Origin: Spinellus fusiger
Lineage: Eukaryota > Mucoromycota > Mucoromycetes > Mucorales > Phycomycetaceae
Direction of reading: 5' to 3'
DNA: 64,000 bases
NCBI GenBank assembly: GCA_025094145.1
Contig: JALLLS010000089.1
Span: 62,001-126,000, forward strand
Each line of letters begins with the position of its first letter. The stretch's first letter is position 1. Of this stretch, positions 21,127 to 33,900 are shown piece after piece. The notes beneath the pieces were generated by a model. It was not told the DNA's origin. It was given only the letters and a program-made list of their open reading frames with translations, and searched no databases. A program made the translations under genes and the position numbers.

Positions 21127-23999
21127 TATATATAAAAGATTATACATAATTGGAAATGATATAAAGGTGAAGAGTCACTTTACTTTGGTAAAAGGCCTGT
21201 ATGCAATTTAATTAGCATATGTTTACTGTCATTAATTCTCATGAGTTTGTATTACAACTCATTATACTAGAGCATAGAACACCACTGTTCGTGAGTCTAA
21301 GATGGTTGATCATGAACCTATTAAAGCCTTTCTTTTGCTTGTTTCAAGGAATTATAACATGCATGATAAAGAGATTGAGTGATCAGCGACTTTTTACAAT
21401 ATTATTAAATTATAGCCATAGAAACATACACTGTGATGATGAGAATAAACTCCGTCTTGGTCTAATGATAAGTACACCAAATACTTACTGATTCCACTTG
21501 TTAGTGTCAATTTCTTGCACCTGGTTTGTGTGTGTAGATTCAGTAGATTGGTTTCAGTGGAAAGAGACAGATCGATTGTGTAATATACTTTAGTGATGCT
21601 AGTGCTTTTCTTTATAACCCCAATCAGACAAACAAAGTCGGGGTTGAGATGAGTCTATAATACATCTTATAGTTCTGAAGAAATATATGGTATTGTTTAG
21701 TAAAGCAGATATAGGATAATATATAGTTATGGAAAATAAAGAAAAGAAGCGTGTTATTTTCTTATTTATAAATACAGTATAGAAGTCTGGAGATACGATT
21801 AGTTTTAGTAACGAATTTATAAAGTATCAAAAGTTTAGTGGATAAAAAAGATACTCATACGCTTAATAGAATCTGACTTTAAGAATATTATAGATAAAAA
21901 CATCATCAGATAATAATGTTGTATGTAGAATCTAATACTATAAAGAACTTTTATTGTAGGTGGGAAGCATTTATTAACAGATAAAAGTGCATCGATGTTG
22001 GTTAGCAGCATGGGAAGAGTAAAGTAGAAAAATAGACAAGGATTGACTTTGCCAGCGACATCATTGTAGTCTAGCGTCATTTAAGAACAACTAGTCTTCG
22101 TACTATCAAATAGTAGTGTTAGGCAGCAACAAATCAATGAGAGATTCAATAGAAAGAAAACATCTTACGTACTTGATTGTCAATGTCACTCACAATCAGT
22201 ACACACAGTACACATAATATACTATCAAATGTATCTAACAGATTTACTAACGCACATTTCTCGATTTGATCCGTGTAAATCAGAGTCACATCAGACAGTC
22301 CATATCGGGATCACACATAATCAACCGGCTTGAAAAAGCCATCAAAAGATAGACTCAATGTGAGGTTCACTTTTGATGAGTATGTCTATTATGTTACTGT
22401 TAATAATAATTTTCATTTTTTTAATTTTTTTTTTGCCGCTCCACAATGTAGGTAATGAACTGGAAAAAAGGGCAAGACCTTAAAACCCCTCGGAATATAA
22501 TAAATACAATGACTTGTCACTGCAGATACCAACCTATATAAGTCTTATATAGAGCGCAAAGGAATTTGTAAAAAGAAAAAAGAAGAAAAAAAGAAAAAGG
22601 TGAATTTTGGTCGCCTATTTATAGTTTTTAAAAGGGAGTCTGGCTCTTAAATCTGTGGCTCTTACTCTTCCGATAATTTTTTTCACTTCAGCTGATTGTA
22701 AAAAATATATAGTCTCTGTAATTTCTTTTTCTTTATTGTATAAGTGAGTGTCTTATTTAATTAAGTCAATCTATTCTAAACAGAAGTGAAATAATAGAGG
22801 AACTCTTAGAATAACTATGTACATCTATGAGGTATATTTAACAGACATGAGAGATCATGTCATGATATTAATTCAAAAGGAGCTTCCTGGTATGAAGTCG
22901 GAGTGATACTTGTAATTGCCCATAGAGTACTAACGGTGGATACGATCAATAGTACGGTGAGCTTTATGACTTTTATTTTTATTTGTGATATATGTGCATT
23001 ATATTTATTGATTTTTTGATATTTTATTTATAAGTTCACCAAAAATCAAAGGAATAAGTCCTATCATTGATATTAAGACAGTAAATACATAGCAATAGTA
23101 AATAGTCGGCGAAAGAATCATCTGCATTAATGCAAGGCTACAGTCAAATTGCTCACTCTAATATCTTTCAACTGCACAAGTTAGTAATTATACAGTAACT
23201 TGGGTGATTCATACATCAAATATCATATAAAACACTATAATATTTTTGATTTAATAGATAAAAATAATAATGCTAGGTAGGTTGGTGATGGTTTGACACT
23301 GGTTTTGTCTTTGTCAAAGGATTGAGAGTCTGTACCAAGTCTTATGCTCAGTATAATTTCAACTCCAGAATAGACTACTATTAGCCTCATTACTCTGAAC
23401 AATATTTTGATATCTATTAAAGCTTTAGCTAATAATTTACAACTCAATGAGATCTAATAAATTAAGTTTATTTTAGTATACTATTTTATCTATTTAGTAA
23501 TTGATACTCTGACATATTACTGAATTGAGAGTTTTCTTTGGCTCTGCATTCCAAAGTAATTGGAACAAGTAATATAGACTATTAATCAATGAAGTTTCTT
23601 TTTCTTTATTATAAACTTATGTCATATATTCTTAAGATTCTTGAGGCTTTGGCCAAAATAAATAATAGTTAAATGTATAAAAAAAATCAAGAAAGTTAAT
23701 ATGGTTCTATTAGATATTCCAGATACTTTATATTTAGATAGGCTGTGAGAAACTATTTACAAATTCATTTATAAAATTACACCTTTTCCAAGTGAGTTAT
23801 ATTCTCTCTCATCAATTCACACTCATTAGGCAAGTTACAAATGGATAGTCATAAAAGAATATAATTCTAGTATATGAGAATCATGCTAGAGTGATGAAAG
23901 AGATGTAACCGATACTTTAAAATTCCGAGATATTTTTATAGCAAAAAACAACATATGCTATTATTTTCTCTTTTCATAAAACTACTTTATATTTACATA
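21127..23999. other. AT-rich spacer, no gene seen
   Basis: Nearly 2.9 kb with only short, unconserved reading frames and purine-rich runs (near 22570-22600). I recognise no repeat end, protein segment or RNA gene. Confidence 0.45.
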
Positions 24000-25056
24000 A
24001 TGCCTCAATCCTCCAACACCATAAACATCTTTGCTAATACCACATATATATATGGGAAATATACTAACCTCGAGACTTGTTCAGCCATTCTCCATGAGGT
24101 GCTGAACAACAACAACAACACCACCCTGGCCGATACATTTTATGTGTTCAAAGTGCTTAATTCCACTATAAGGGACACCATAAAGCATTTCAAGGAAACA
24201 GAATCAGTAGTGCCTTTAACCAAGAGTGGTAGAAAGAGAAATATGGAAGACAGAATCTTCTGTTAGTTGAGAAGAACAGTTGTAGGCAATCCTCAACAAA
24301 CTAAAGTAGCCATCAGGGGAAAAATGGTCATCAAGGTCTCAGACAAGACTGTAAAGAGGCACCTAGATAAAATTGGCTTCCACTCGTTTATTATGGTAGT
24401 CAATCCTTTTCTGGAAAAAAATAGCATAGAGGTAAGACTCTAGTGGGCCCGTGAACACGTTTGTTGGGCCCATGAGCAGTAGCAAGAGGTCGTCTGGTTA
24501 TCTGAGTCCAGAATAAAGCTCATGAGCTATGGTAGGAGGTCAAAGCCATCAGGCAGTGTGGCACAACCTTTGATCCAAATAATATCCTAAAATCAAGGAA
24601 GTTTAGAGGTGGTGGAGTGATAGTATGGGGTTTTTTTTAGTAGGGAGGGTATTGGATGGTGGATCGTAGTGGAGTGTAGGATATACTCCGACAAGTACAT
24701 TGATATCTTGGGAGATGTCTACTGATATGAACTCAATCTATTCTCTCTACTAAATCCATGAGTCACTTACCGCCTATAGGAGAACAATGCTAGACTCTAT
24801 AAGAGCAAGGCAAATCGAGAATGGAAGGCAGAAAATGATATAGTAATGACTCTTTAATGGCCCACACAAGATCACGATCTTAATCTAATTGAGCATCTGT
24901 GGACCCACCTCAAGAAGATTATCAGGAAGGATAGAAGGGTATATACCACCAAACAAAGGGTATAGGCTGCCCTGATACTGGAATGGGGATAAACATCAAA
25001 GGAAGTAACAGACACCCTCGTTGCAAGCATGGAACAGAGATGACAGGCAGTGAAAA
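24000..25056 (+). pseudogene. Tc1-like transposase, heavily decayed
   Basis: From the ATG at 24000 a frame of about 90 codons ends with KSGRKRNMEDRIFC (stop 24264-24266). After several stops and shifts the rest remains recognisable: KVAIRGKM, WLSESRIKLM (DES changed to SES, so the first catalytic Asp is lost), YGVFFSREGIGWW, ENNARLYKSK where intact copies have EDNA, then LNLIEHLW and VTDTLVASMEQR. It is the oldest of the three copies of this Tc1 subfamily. An ACA/AAC run (near 24105-24120) codes for several Asn. Confidence 0.85.
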
Positions 25057-25318
25057 ATTCTAAAAATTTCCACAATGGCTACTAATTAACCTTGTAATAC
25101 TAATCACTATTATATTATAAACACTAATCTATGCATTGAAACTTAAGTTTTTAGCTAATAAATTCATAAAGCTATAACACTATTAAATCATAAGACTAAA
25201 AAAAGAAATCTGCATTTAAAATCGTCGATTACATTCTTTTGGTCACTTTAAATAACAAATAAATTAGGCTTGCTATAGGTGACACAAGACAATAAAACAA
25301 CTGATTGAAGCTTCATTA

Positions 25319-25638
25319 CACTATTTTCGGAAATTATTCGCACAATCTCAGAAAAAATTGTACACTTCTATCATAAAGTTGTATTCTTTTTGGTGGCTTT
25401 GGGGTTTGACTGTGGCTTCTCAGGTGATTTTAAGTCCAAATAAGTACCGTAGTCTACGATGTTTTGAAGAAAAAACTCTTTATCTACATCTATTAATATG
25501 AGTTCATTGCCCAATTCGTCAATAACAATTCCCTGTCCATCTTCATAGTAAATTTGTAAGCTCATTGTTGAAGAAATAATTTTTCGAAAAGTGTGCAATT
25601 TTTTTCTGAGGTTGTGCGAATAATTTCCGAAAATAGTG
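25319..25638. mobile_element. 320-bp MITE-like element with about 50-bp TIRs
   Basis: Left end CACTATTTTCGGAAATTATT at 25319; the right end is its reverse complement at 25638, and the match continues inward for about 50 bp with few mismatches. Both ends are flanked by TA (25317-25318, 25639-25640). The size, TIRs and TA duplication fit a non-autonomous derivative of a Tc1/mariner-class element. Confidence 0.88.
25371..25565 (-). CDS. Small ORF inside the MITE-like element
   Basis: A 64-codon frame starts at the ATG at 25565 and stops at 25371, inside the left TIR. The product begins MSLQIYYEDGQGIVIDELG and is acidic, then basic at the end (PKATKKN). An upstream extension of the frame runs through the right TIR. 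I do not recognise the protein. Because it starts just inside a TIR, it may be the N-terminal stub of the transposase of the full-length parent, with the rest deleted. It has no known domain and could also be chance. Confidence 0.4.
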   Translation of the reverse strand: MSLQIYYEDGQGIVIDELGNELILIDVDKEFFLQNIVDYGTYLDLKSPEKPQSNPKATKKNTTL

Positions 25639-25640
25639 TA

Positions 25641-27457
25641 TTTCCTTTTGAAAAACAACATTTAGTCTCTCATTACGACTCAGATAAGGAACAGTGTTAC
25701 TTGAATAACTCATATCCACTAAGTTGTTTTTCTAAATGCCGTATTTTTTTCAAATAAAATAAAAAACTCGGTACGTTATGCGAAAGAGTGTACAAGACTT
25801 ATGAGTATTTAGTAGATCATAAAGACATCTCGTTTTCCTTAGATTATTTTATAATAGCTATTTTTATAATAGTTTTTATTCTTCATTAGACCCATTATTC
25901 TTTTCTATGACTATATAATGATGAAACAAACTTGTTTAAATTGTTTAATGTATGACTGAGTATTGGCTCTTAGATTAATTATGAAGCGTGTTTGACGGTC
26001 AATAGTTAGTTTAAAATACACCATAGCAATGAGCAGGAATCAACATGTAGAAGTAAAATACATGAAATATTGATAGGCAGTTGTTACTCTTATAATTTCA
26101 TAGTGAACTATGCATACATACTGTTGATAAAAGATTAAGTAACAAATAATCAACACAGATAATGAGACTTTTTTATCTTATTAATAGAACCATTCATTTA
26201 TATAGTACCACAGTTTATGCTTTCTGTCGAGAATTAAAAGAGAACTTTAGGTGATATTTATAGGCATATAAAAAGAGAAGAAGAGAACAAAACATTATCT
26301 TGAAGAATAAAGTGACAAATATTGACTTTGTATGTGTCTATTAGTAGAAGGTAAGAGGTACAGCGGAGTCATCGAAACAATGGAGGAACAGAAGGCAGGA
26401 TAAGAAATTTAAACGACATATTTTATTTGAACAGTGGTGTGGGTGGTTTGAGCAGGCATGCATTGACATTTACCATAGCTCTATTTATTCAATGACAGTT
26501 AAAAAAAATCAACAGTATTGATTTCAACGAATAAAAGCTCTCTAAACCCTTTTTATGTTTCTATTACACAATAGATGAAAACAGTGGAGTTTTATATCAT
26601 CTCACCTTATTGTACTCTCTAGAAATCATAATGATTCAAAGACAGTGGTACTTCTATCCATTCAGCTAACAATTCATATCATGTAAATTACCAAATAAGT
26701 AAAGAGAGAAGCCTGCCAAGGCAAGATTTAGCTCTTTCCTATTTGCTATCTTTCCTAGAGGCTATTGATTAATTGATTCCAAACTGTTCCCAGCTCTAGG
26801 TTTTACAGTGATCTTCACCCCGTGATTAGTAACAGTCCGGCCTTTGTGTCTCCTTTTATTGGTGATAGGCGAGAATTTGGCCTCTTATCATTGTAATAGG
26901 TATGATATTAGCAATGATACAATATGGTTCTGATTTGCACAAGTTTGATACTTATGAAGGTAACACCAGATATTTTCAAAAAAAAAAATAGCCCAATAAG
27001 AAAAAAATAAGTTGAAGAATAGCAAAATGAAATAAACAGGTTTTCTTTCTCTTAAACCTACTAAGCTGTTACATAAGGCGAATGCTCTCCTTATCTACTT
27101 ATTTTCCCCCAGAGAAATAGAAAACATATTTCCCTGAGTCATTTGTCATATCCTTGGGTTGTATCCTTGAGGTACATACTATTGGACTATTGGCAGTAAC
27201 GAAACATACATCAGTTAGCAGCATTTCAACAAACATTCTTTCGGTTGAAAACAATACTGGGCTTTCATAATAGCTTTATTCACTTTATTATCCAACAACA
27301 AACATTTATTACATTCTCTTCATTAGCATCGACTCTCCTTAAATTCATTTCAATTGTCACCTTTATTGATTTTTCTGTCAGCCTCACAGAGACCTTATTT
27401 AGAGAGGAAGCAAATATTAAAAATACAAGGGAGGTCCATTCTCAGACCAAAACGATA
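25641..27457. other. AT-rich spacer and 5' flank of the coiled-coil gene
   Basis: No coding signal before the next gene. The open frame of that gene extends upstream to 27245 only if a TTG start is used, and the added part is hydrophobic and unlike the rest. Confidence 0.45.
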
Positions 27458-30160
27458 ATGTCGGGTCAGAATACTGTCTCACAAGTAGCCAATGATACAA
27501 TTATTACACTCAACAAAGATCAGCCATTGATTAACCGACCTTCAAAGACTGTATTTCCACGCCATTCTCCACGAAATGCAACACAAAACACCTCTTTTAC
27601 TAGTTTAAATGACAACGACTCTGCCTTACTTTTTGAAAAGATAAAAAGAAATCGGAACAACACAGAGAATATGCCTGCTGCTGTGAAAGAGATTGGTTCT
27701 ATTGATGCCTCAAGGATGGAACAAGACAGCCATGAAAGTAAAAGAGTAAAAGATACACATACATTGCCTAGCAAAAGAAATTCGACTACTGAACATGAGA
27801 AAAAAGAATACCGAGAAATTTCAAAAGCCAGTTTTATAAATGAACCAGATACCAAAACATTTTCTGCAAGCACACCAACTGATGTGACCCGTACTTCTCT
27901 TTTGAGTCGAGCAAACAGTAAAAGACGACCCTTTAAAGCACACCCTTTGACAATTGGTCTTCAAGAAAGCTCGGAAGCCATAGTAACGACTGCAACAAGA
28001 GTATCTTCTGCTACCCCCACTCTCTCTTCCCGGGTACGGGGTATCCACTCTCCTCGTCAAAAAAGAGAGTCGGGAAAGAATAGTAATAGAAATACACGAA
28101 AACAGAAATATCCTCAAGATGATACTTATGCAAATGGTGTATCCCTGAAAGACAGCAAAATATTGGCTGGGTTTGATGAAATAGTCTTACCGTGGTCAGA
28201 CTGTGTTTCTTCAAAATCATCATCAGTAGTAGACCCAGAAAATCAACTAATATCAGAGGATATCATGGGGCATTTGGAAGCTGTGTATTCTGCCTCATTG
28301 GCTTCAAACTTTTCAAGCACAACAATAGAGCATTTGCAGGAGCTGAAAGAAGTAGGTGAAGTATGATGTGTTGTAGAATGTAGTATTGTGTCTAAGTAAT
28401 AACACCAAAATAACTACTACAGAATTACGCACATGGCTCTATCTATGGTTCTACTCAACTATCGACGATCAAAATACAGCTTCAATGTGAAAAAATGGTT
28501 CGATCGGCCATGTTTAGTCTTCTTATATTTGAAGATGTAGATCCAGATACATTGAAGCAATTGAAAATGAGTGAAGATAAAACAGACCACTTGATTGAAA
28601 AGCTTTTTATAGCGTTTGCTGAATTATCGGATCAACGAAACACTTACCTTGAGCACATTGCAGGTACACTGGCTAATTCGATTAAAAAGGGCATATCTGA
28701 ATTCAAACCAATGCCTAAGAGAGAAAGTCTTACAATCTCTCCACAAGCACACAAGCAGACTGATGAACTGGAGACTTTGCGCTCTTCACTTGATCAGATC
28801 TCACACCAATTGGATCAAATCGTACGTAATTATGTTCCTCTGAAATATCAGAGTCAAAGAACTACTTTACATGGCAGCATCAGTGACAATGGAAGTATAT
28901 CAGAGGATTCTTACTTTTCAATCTCGGGACATACTAGTATGACTAGTGTAGACTATGGACCTGTTCTGCGATCCGATAGAACACATGGTATCAGTGAACA
29001 AGAGTCATGGAGAGTACGCAGCATAAAAGATAAATCAGATTCTATTGAGAGACAATTAGTAGAACAGAAAAAATCATTGGAAGAGATTACACTAAGCTAC
29101 CAACGTGAGAAATACAATCACTTACAGACAATGGAAAAGTTCCAGGAATTGATTGCTAAGGACAAAGTGAGAGAGGTTGAAATTGAAACTCGATTGAGAA
29201 ACATTAGAGTGGGAAACAACAAGGACTCTCATTTTTTAGAGAAAATGAAAGATATAAAAAAAGTAGCATTGGAGGAAGCACAAGAAGAGATAAAGCAGAT
29301 AATGGCAGCCTATAGTCAATCCTCAGAAATACCATTTCATTCATCTCAAAAGACGATTCAATTGCTAATGCAGCAAAAATTATATTCTGAAGCAAAAGGA
29401 GAAGCTACCAAACTGGACAGACAGGAAGATCTAGAGATTCACCCAAAACTATACAAGCCTCAAGGGTGGGAGGTAGAAGTGTATCTACTAGAAAAAGATT
29501 TGAAGCAATTGGAAGAAGAGAAGACTATATATCAAAGACGTTTGGATGACTCTCAAAACAATTTGAAAAAAACTGAGCATATTTTAGAACAAAAAAGTGA
29601 AGCAATGATGTATCGTGAAAAGCAGATAGAAGAACTTCAAACACTTCTAAAATCGCAGTCTTCTCTTACACGTGGTGATCAAACTGTTCTTGACGCTGAG
29701 CTTGTTAAACTTCGGTCAACATTCCAGGCTGCACAATCCATGTTTACACAACAAGAGTCTGCGTATATGCTTCAGTCAGCGAGTCTGGAGGCTGAATTGG
29801 GCTATCTCCAAAAAGAATATGATCGTCTCACGCGCAACCTTATTGATTTTAGATATGAGCGCAGAAAACATGAGGAGGAGGTTGATAAGCTTAAGAAGGA
29901 AATAAGAGTGAAAGACAGAACAATTGTAGATGGAAGAATCAAACAATTAGAAAACGAAGAATCAAAAGATGTACATCAAGAATTTAGAAAGATAATACAG
30001 CATACAAAACTGGATCATGAAAAAGAAAGAGAGTGAATTCATGGCCTATCGTAAACTGGAAAATGAGCACCGAGAACTGAAGCAGCTGCTTGAGTTGAAA
30101 CATTGGAATCAAGTAGACATAGGCGTTCAAACATGTTACATTGCTCCTATCCTATTATAA
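27458..30160 (+). CDS. Large coiled-coil protein of unknown function, late frameshift
   Basis: Two exons: 27458-28351 and 28423 onward, joined over a 71-nt GT-AG intron. The first ATG of the frame (27458) is preferred to the TTG-started extension. The first 300 residues are Ser/Thr-rich, basic and probably disordered, with several SPR/SP sites. A short ordered part follows (LLIFEDVDPDTLKQLKM). From about residue 480 onward come long runs of charged heptads typical of coiled coil. The frame stops at 30034-30036 after 835 residues, but the next frame continues with clear coiled-coil coding (EFMAYRKLENEHRELKQLL) to a stop at 30158-30160. One extra base in the A-rich run near 30018-30030 would explain this. 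I cannot assign a function; a cytoskeletal or spindle-pole role is only a guess from the architecture. Confidence 0.7.
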
Positions 30161-30910
30161 TTAATCTGTGCTGGCTACAGAGTTTTTCCTATATAATTTT
30201 CTTATTTGTATATTATAATATTAGCACAAATTTTTAAATATCCTAATCTGTTGAATTTTCAAATAATAAGTTATTCGGGGAGTAGGGTATTAAAAGAAGA
30301 AATTATCAAAGCTTTAGTAGTTTTGTGGATCACCAAATTTCTCATGTTATTGTATCTAGCATTTGAGGTATTCTTATTCCATTTGTGCTAGGAATTTAGT
30401 CTAAAAATATACTATTTGTCCTTGTGTGTTATCATAAAATATCAACTGCTCCAAATATACTGGGGATTACACACATATGCATACAGAGAGAGAGAGAGGC
30501 TGATGAGAAATTATCCTTTCGATATTGGGCTTACTTTATATTTTACCTCATCAGAACTATATATTTATCATCATCTTGAATTTATTGTTAATTTTATACT
30601 TTAATCAAAGAAGAGAGTAAGTAATGAAAAGGTGGGGAATGAAGAGTAAAAATAAATAGTAAATAGTAAAAGAATGGATTACCTTGAGCTCACTATAATG
30701 TCTAACTTTAAGTTAAATGATGTATACGATCTTTTTTCTTATTATTGTTGTTTTCTTAGAGTCAAGCTAAAGGGGAAGTAAAAGATTAAGAGAGTAATAT
30801 TATAACAAACATATTTCTATATTTGAAGTATTAGAGGGGTGAATGCATGCCAAGCTAACAGTAAAATTCAACCAAAACAATGTTAGCGAGATCAATTGTT
30901 AGGCACTCTT
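30161..30910. other. Convergent spacer, no gene seen
   Basis: AT-rich DNA between the stop of the coiled-coil gene and the stop of the TMEM94-like gene. A short AG repeat lies near 30488-30498. Confidence 0.45.
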
Positions 30911-33900
30911 TCATCTTACCTTTGTACTAAATTCAAGCTTTGATCTTTTTTGGAAACGTGTGAATTCCTTATTGTCATGCATTTTTACTAGTTCTTGTAC
31001 TGGTACTAATACAAGAGGGAAAGCCAAACCAATAAAGTAAACAAGCCAAGGAATTCTTGATAGTTCAAAGGGTCCGTGTGCCAGTGATATAGCACAAAAA
31101 ATTATTTGTAAGACAATACTACAAGAATAACAAGTAGAAGGATTGTTAGTTTTAATTTAAATAAAAAAATAAAAAAAAACGCCTAGCATAAATGAACTCA
31201 ATATGATTCTTACCTCAAAAAGAATGCACTAATCCATATCCTATTTCTGAAAGGAATAAACTCGATCAGTGAAGATGTACGATGCAAAAATGAGGGTGAC
31301 ATCCACGCTAGAAATCAAAGATTAAAAATAGCATAACTTCAGTGTAAATAAATAAAATAATGTGGCTGTTCTCGTAGTAGTTTTAATATATGCTTACCAA
31401 AATACCACACTAAGACAAGAAGCATGAAATTCTGAGCATACAGAACAGCCCATTGCTCTTCTGCAGTCCAGTGCAACCATCCACTTTCGCCAAAGTGACC
31501 AAAGATGTCTGAGACATTGGTTTTTAATGAATAAGCCAAGGTTCTATACAATATAGATAGTAAATAATGGTTTTTTTGTCTTATTACTTACAATGAAAAT
31601 ACAGCAATGCACATTATAACAAGTGGTACAAATCGAAGAATAAAATAGACCATGAATCGTCCTAAATCAGTGAGATGCTCGATATTTTTTCCTAAATATT
31701 ACAGATTAGACAACAGTTTCTGTGCATTGGACTTACCAGGCATAAGTAGCATAATGTTATCTTCTTTGGGTGAAAATAACATAGACATTGTAAGAATAGG
31801 TAGTGTAATCCACATTATCCATATAATTTGGTATCCTGTAAGAATAGGAGGAAGCAACATGCAGAAAGATAAAAGTTGGATAATTGATAGTGACATGCAT
31901 GCACCAACATAAAACGCAAATCCCTAAAACAGCAAGTAAATTAACATAAGAGCATTAACACTCATATAAGAAGATAGTAGATCTTACCATACGAACACAG
32001 CTCAGTAATCTTCGAGCATCTCTAATAAGTTGAGTGACTGCATATAAACTTGTATCATACTGCATGAAAAGTCCACATGGAAGACTGACAAGCGATGCAC
32101 CAACAGCAAGAGGAGGCTGCCGACTATTTAAAGAAAGTCTACCTTTGATCTGAGCTCTTGTATGCATGGGTTCCATAGCAATACTGACATCAGCCTAAAA
32201 AAAGAATATTCAGACACATTTATCCATCAAATCCTATGAAGTATCAAGTAAATAAAATAAAAAAGAATATCCTTACCAATGCAAATGATTCTGTATTCTT
32301 GACATTCAATGCATTTCCAATACAACATACAACTTCACCATACTCTTGAAAGATACTGATCATTTCTTTCATTGCACGTGGGGTACATTCAGCAAACAGA
32401 GATACATGGAGAGGAATATCATCAACATTCTCCAAGTGAGGTTTGATTTGATCAATGCCGCGTGGAAGTTGTGCCTTGATATCGTGTGTTTGTAGATAAC
32501 CATTTCCACAATGTTCATCATCTGGACTAGACAGTAAAATACAGCTGTTCCAGTCCGTCTCAAGACCTAATCTCTCAGCAAAGGCTAAACAAAGTAGGTA
32601 AATAATATAATCAATATTTACTATAGTCTAGGATCTTTACCTTTTGATTCACGCTCAGCAGTAGGTGAAAAATAGACAAAGCGAATACCAGCAAGACCCA
32701 AATCCTCGATAAAATCAACTACATTCTATAGATATATAATAAATAGATGATAATAAATAAATAAAAAAAAGTATAAAATATATGTACCTGTTTTGGCTGA
32801 TGACACATTGCTGCAATACCAAGAAAAATTTGACCCTTCACTACTTCTTTGTAAAAAGTACCCTCTTCTTGTTCATTCACTGGCTCATCGTCTTCGAAAG
32901 AGTAGTGACTAGAATTATCACTACTAATAGAAACACTATCTGAACCATTGGATTTCTTAGGTGGGGAGTAGTCATGTTTTAGTCCAGAATTGAAGGAATC
33001 TGTCTGGAAAGGATATTCGTTGCCATCGGTTGTGCCTGCAGGCTCTATGGATAGGTTAGAATGGATTGGCTTTGATGGTATTGTATCTTCTGAAGAACTT
33101 TCTGAACTGGTATCTGAACTATCAGAGGAAGGTGATTTGTAAGGGATGACAATAAAGGCACAGCCAGGATCCTTGTCATTAGAAGGATTGAGGAAAGAAA
33201 TACGCTGTCCATTGGCCGTGTTGATAGGTCTGTACGCATATGCAATGCATTGCATATCATGTACCATTGCATTTTGGAAGAAATCACTAATCTTCTTCTC
33301 CATCTGAAAATAAAGTAAAACGGTGAGTATATGTTGCCCTGTCTTCTTTCACAGAATTAGTATTTACCGTCTCGCTCATTGTCTGTAATGCTATCCCATC
33401 CCAGTAATCTGAACATTTTTCAAGTACAAGAGCAGGATGACCATCTGTTAATAGTTGATAACTCTCTACAGATCAATTGATAAAGTATTAGTATATGGCG
33501 TCTATTCCCAAACAGTGCGTATTTTCTTTACCGGTTGTTGTTTCTTCAAAGACTGTAGAGAGAGCATTTGGAACTTCAAAAGAAAAGTACTGGCTGTATT
33601 GATAGCGAGGTGTGCTTAATATACTATGGTAGGGTGCAAAAGTGTAAATCTCAGCTCTCAAGGCAAATGATTGGAGTGCTTCTTCTCTAAATCCAATGCA
33701 TTTTCCTAATCGACACAAACAGGCTATATGTAGATATGAATTAGTTGTCTATAAATGAGAAGACTACGTGAAATTTACACTGTCTAGCGGGTGATGTTTT
33801 GCCATATACATGAAGCTTTGATCGACGACGGTGATAATCAGATCTCTTCTTTCCTTGGATGATTCCACAATTGGTATTTAGCATGAAATTCAAACCAAGA

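Noticed and set aside
27245..27457. 71-codon N-terminal extension of the coiled-coil protein
   Set aside because: It depends on a TTG start and is hydrophobic and unlike the following region. The first ATG is 27458.
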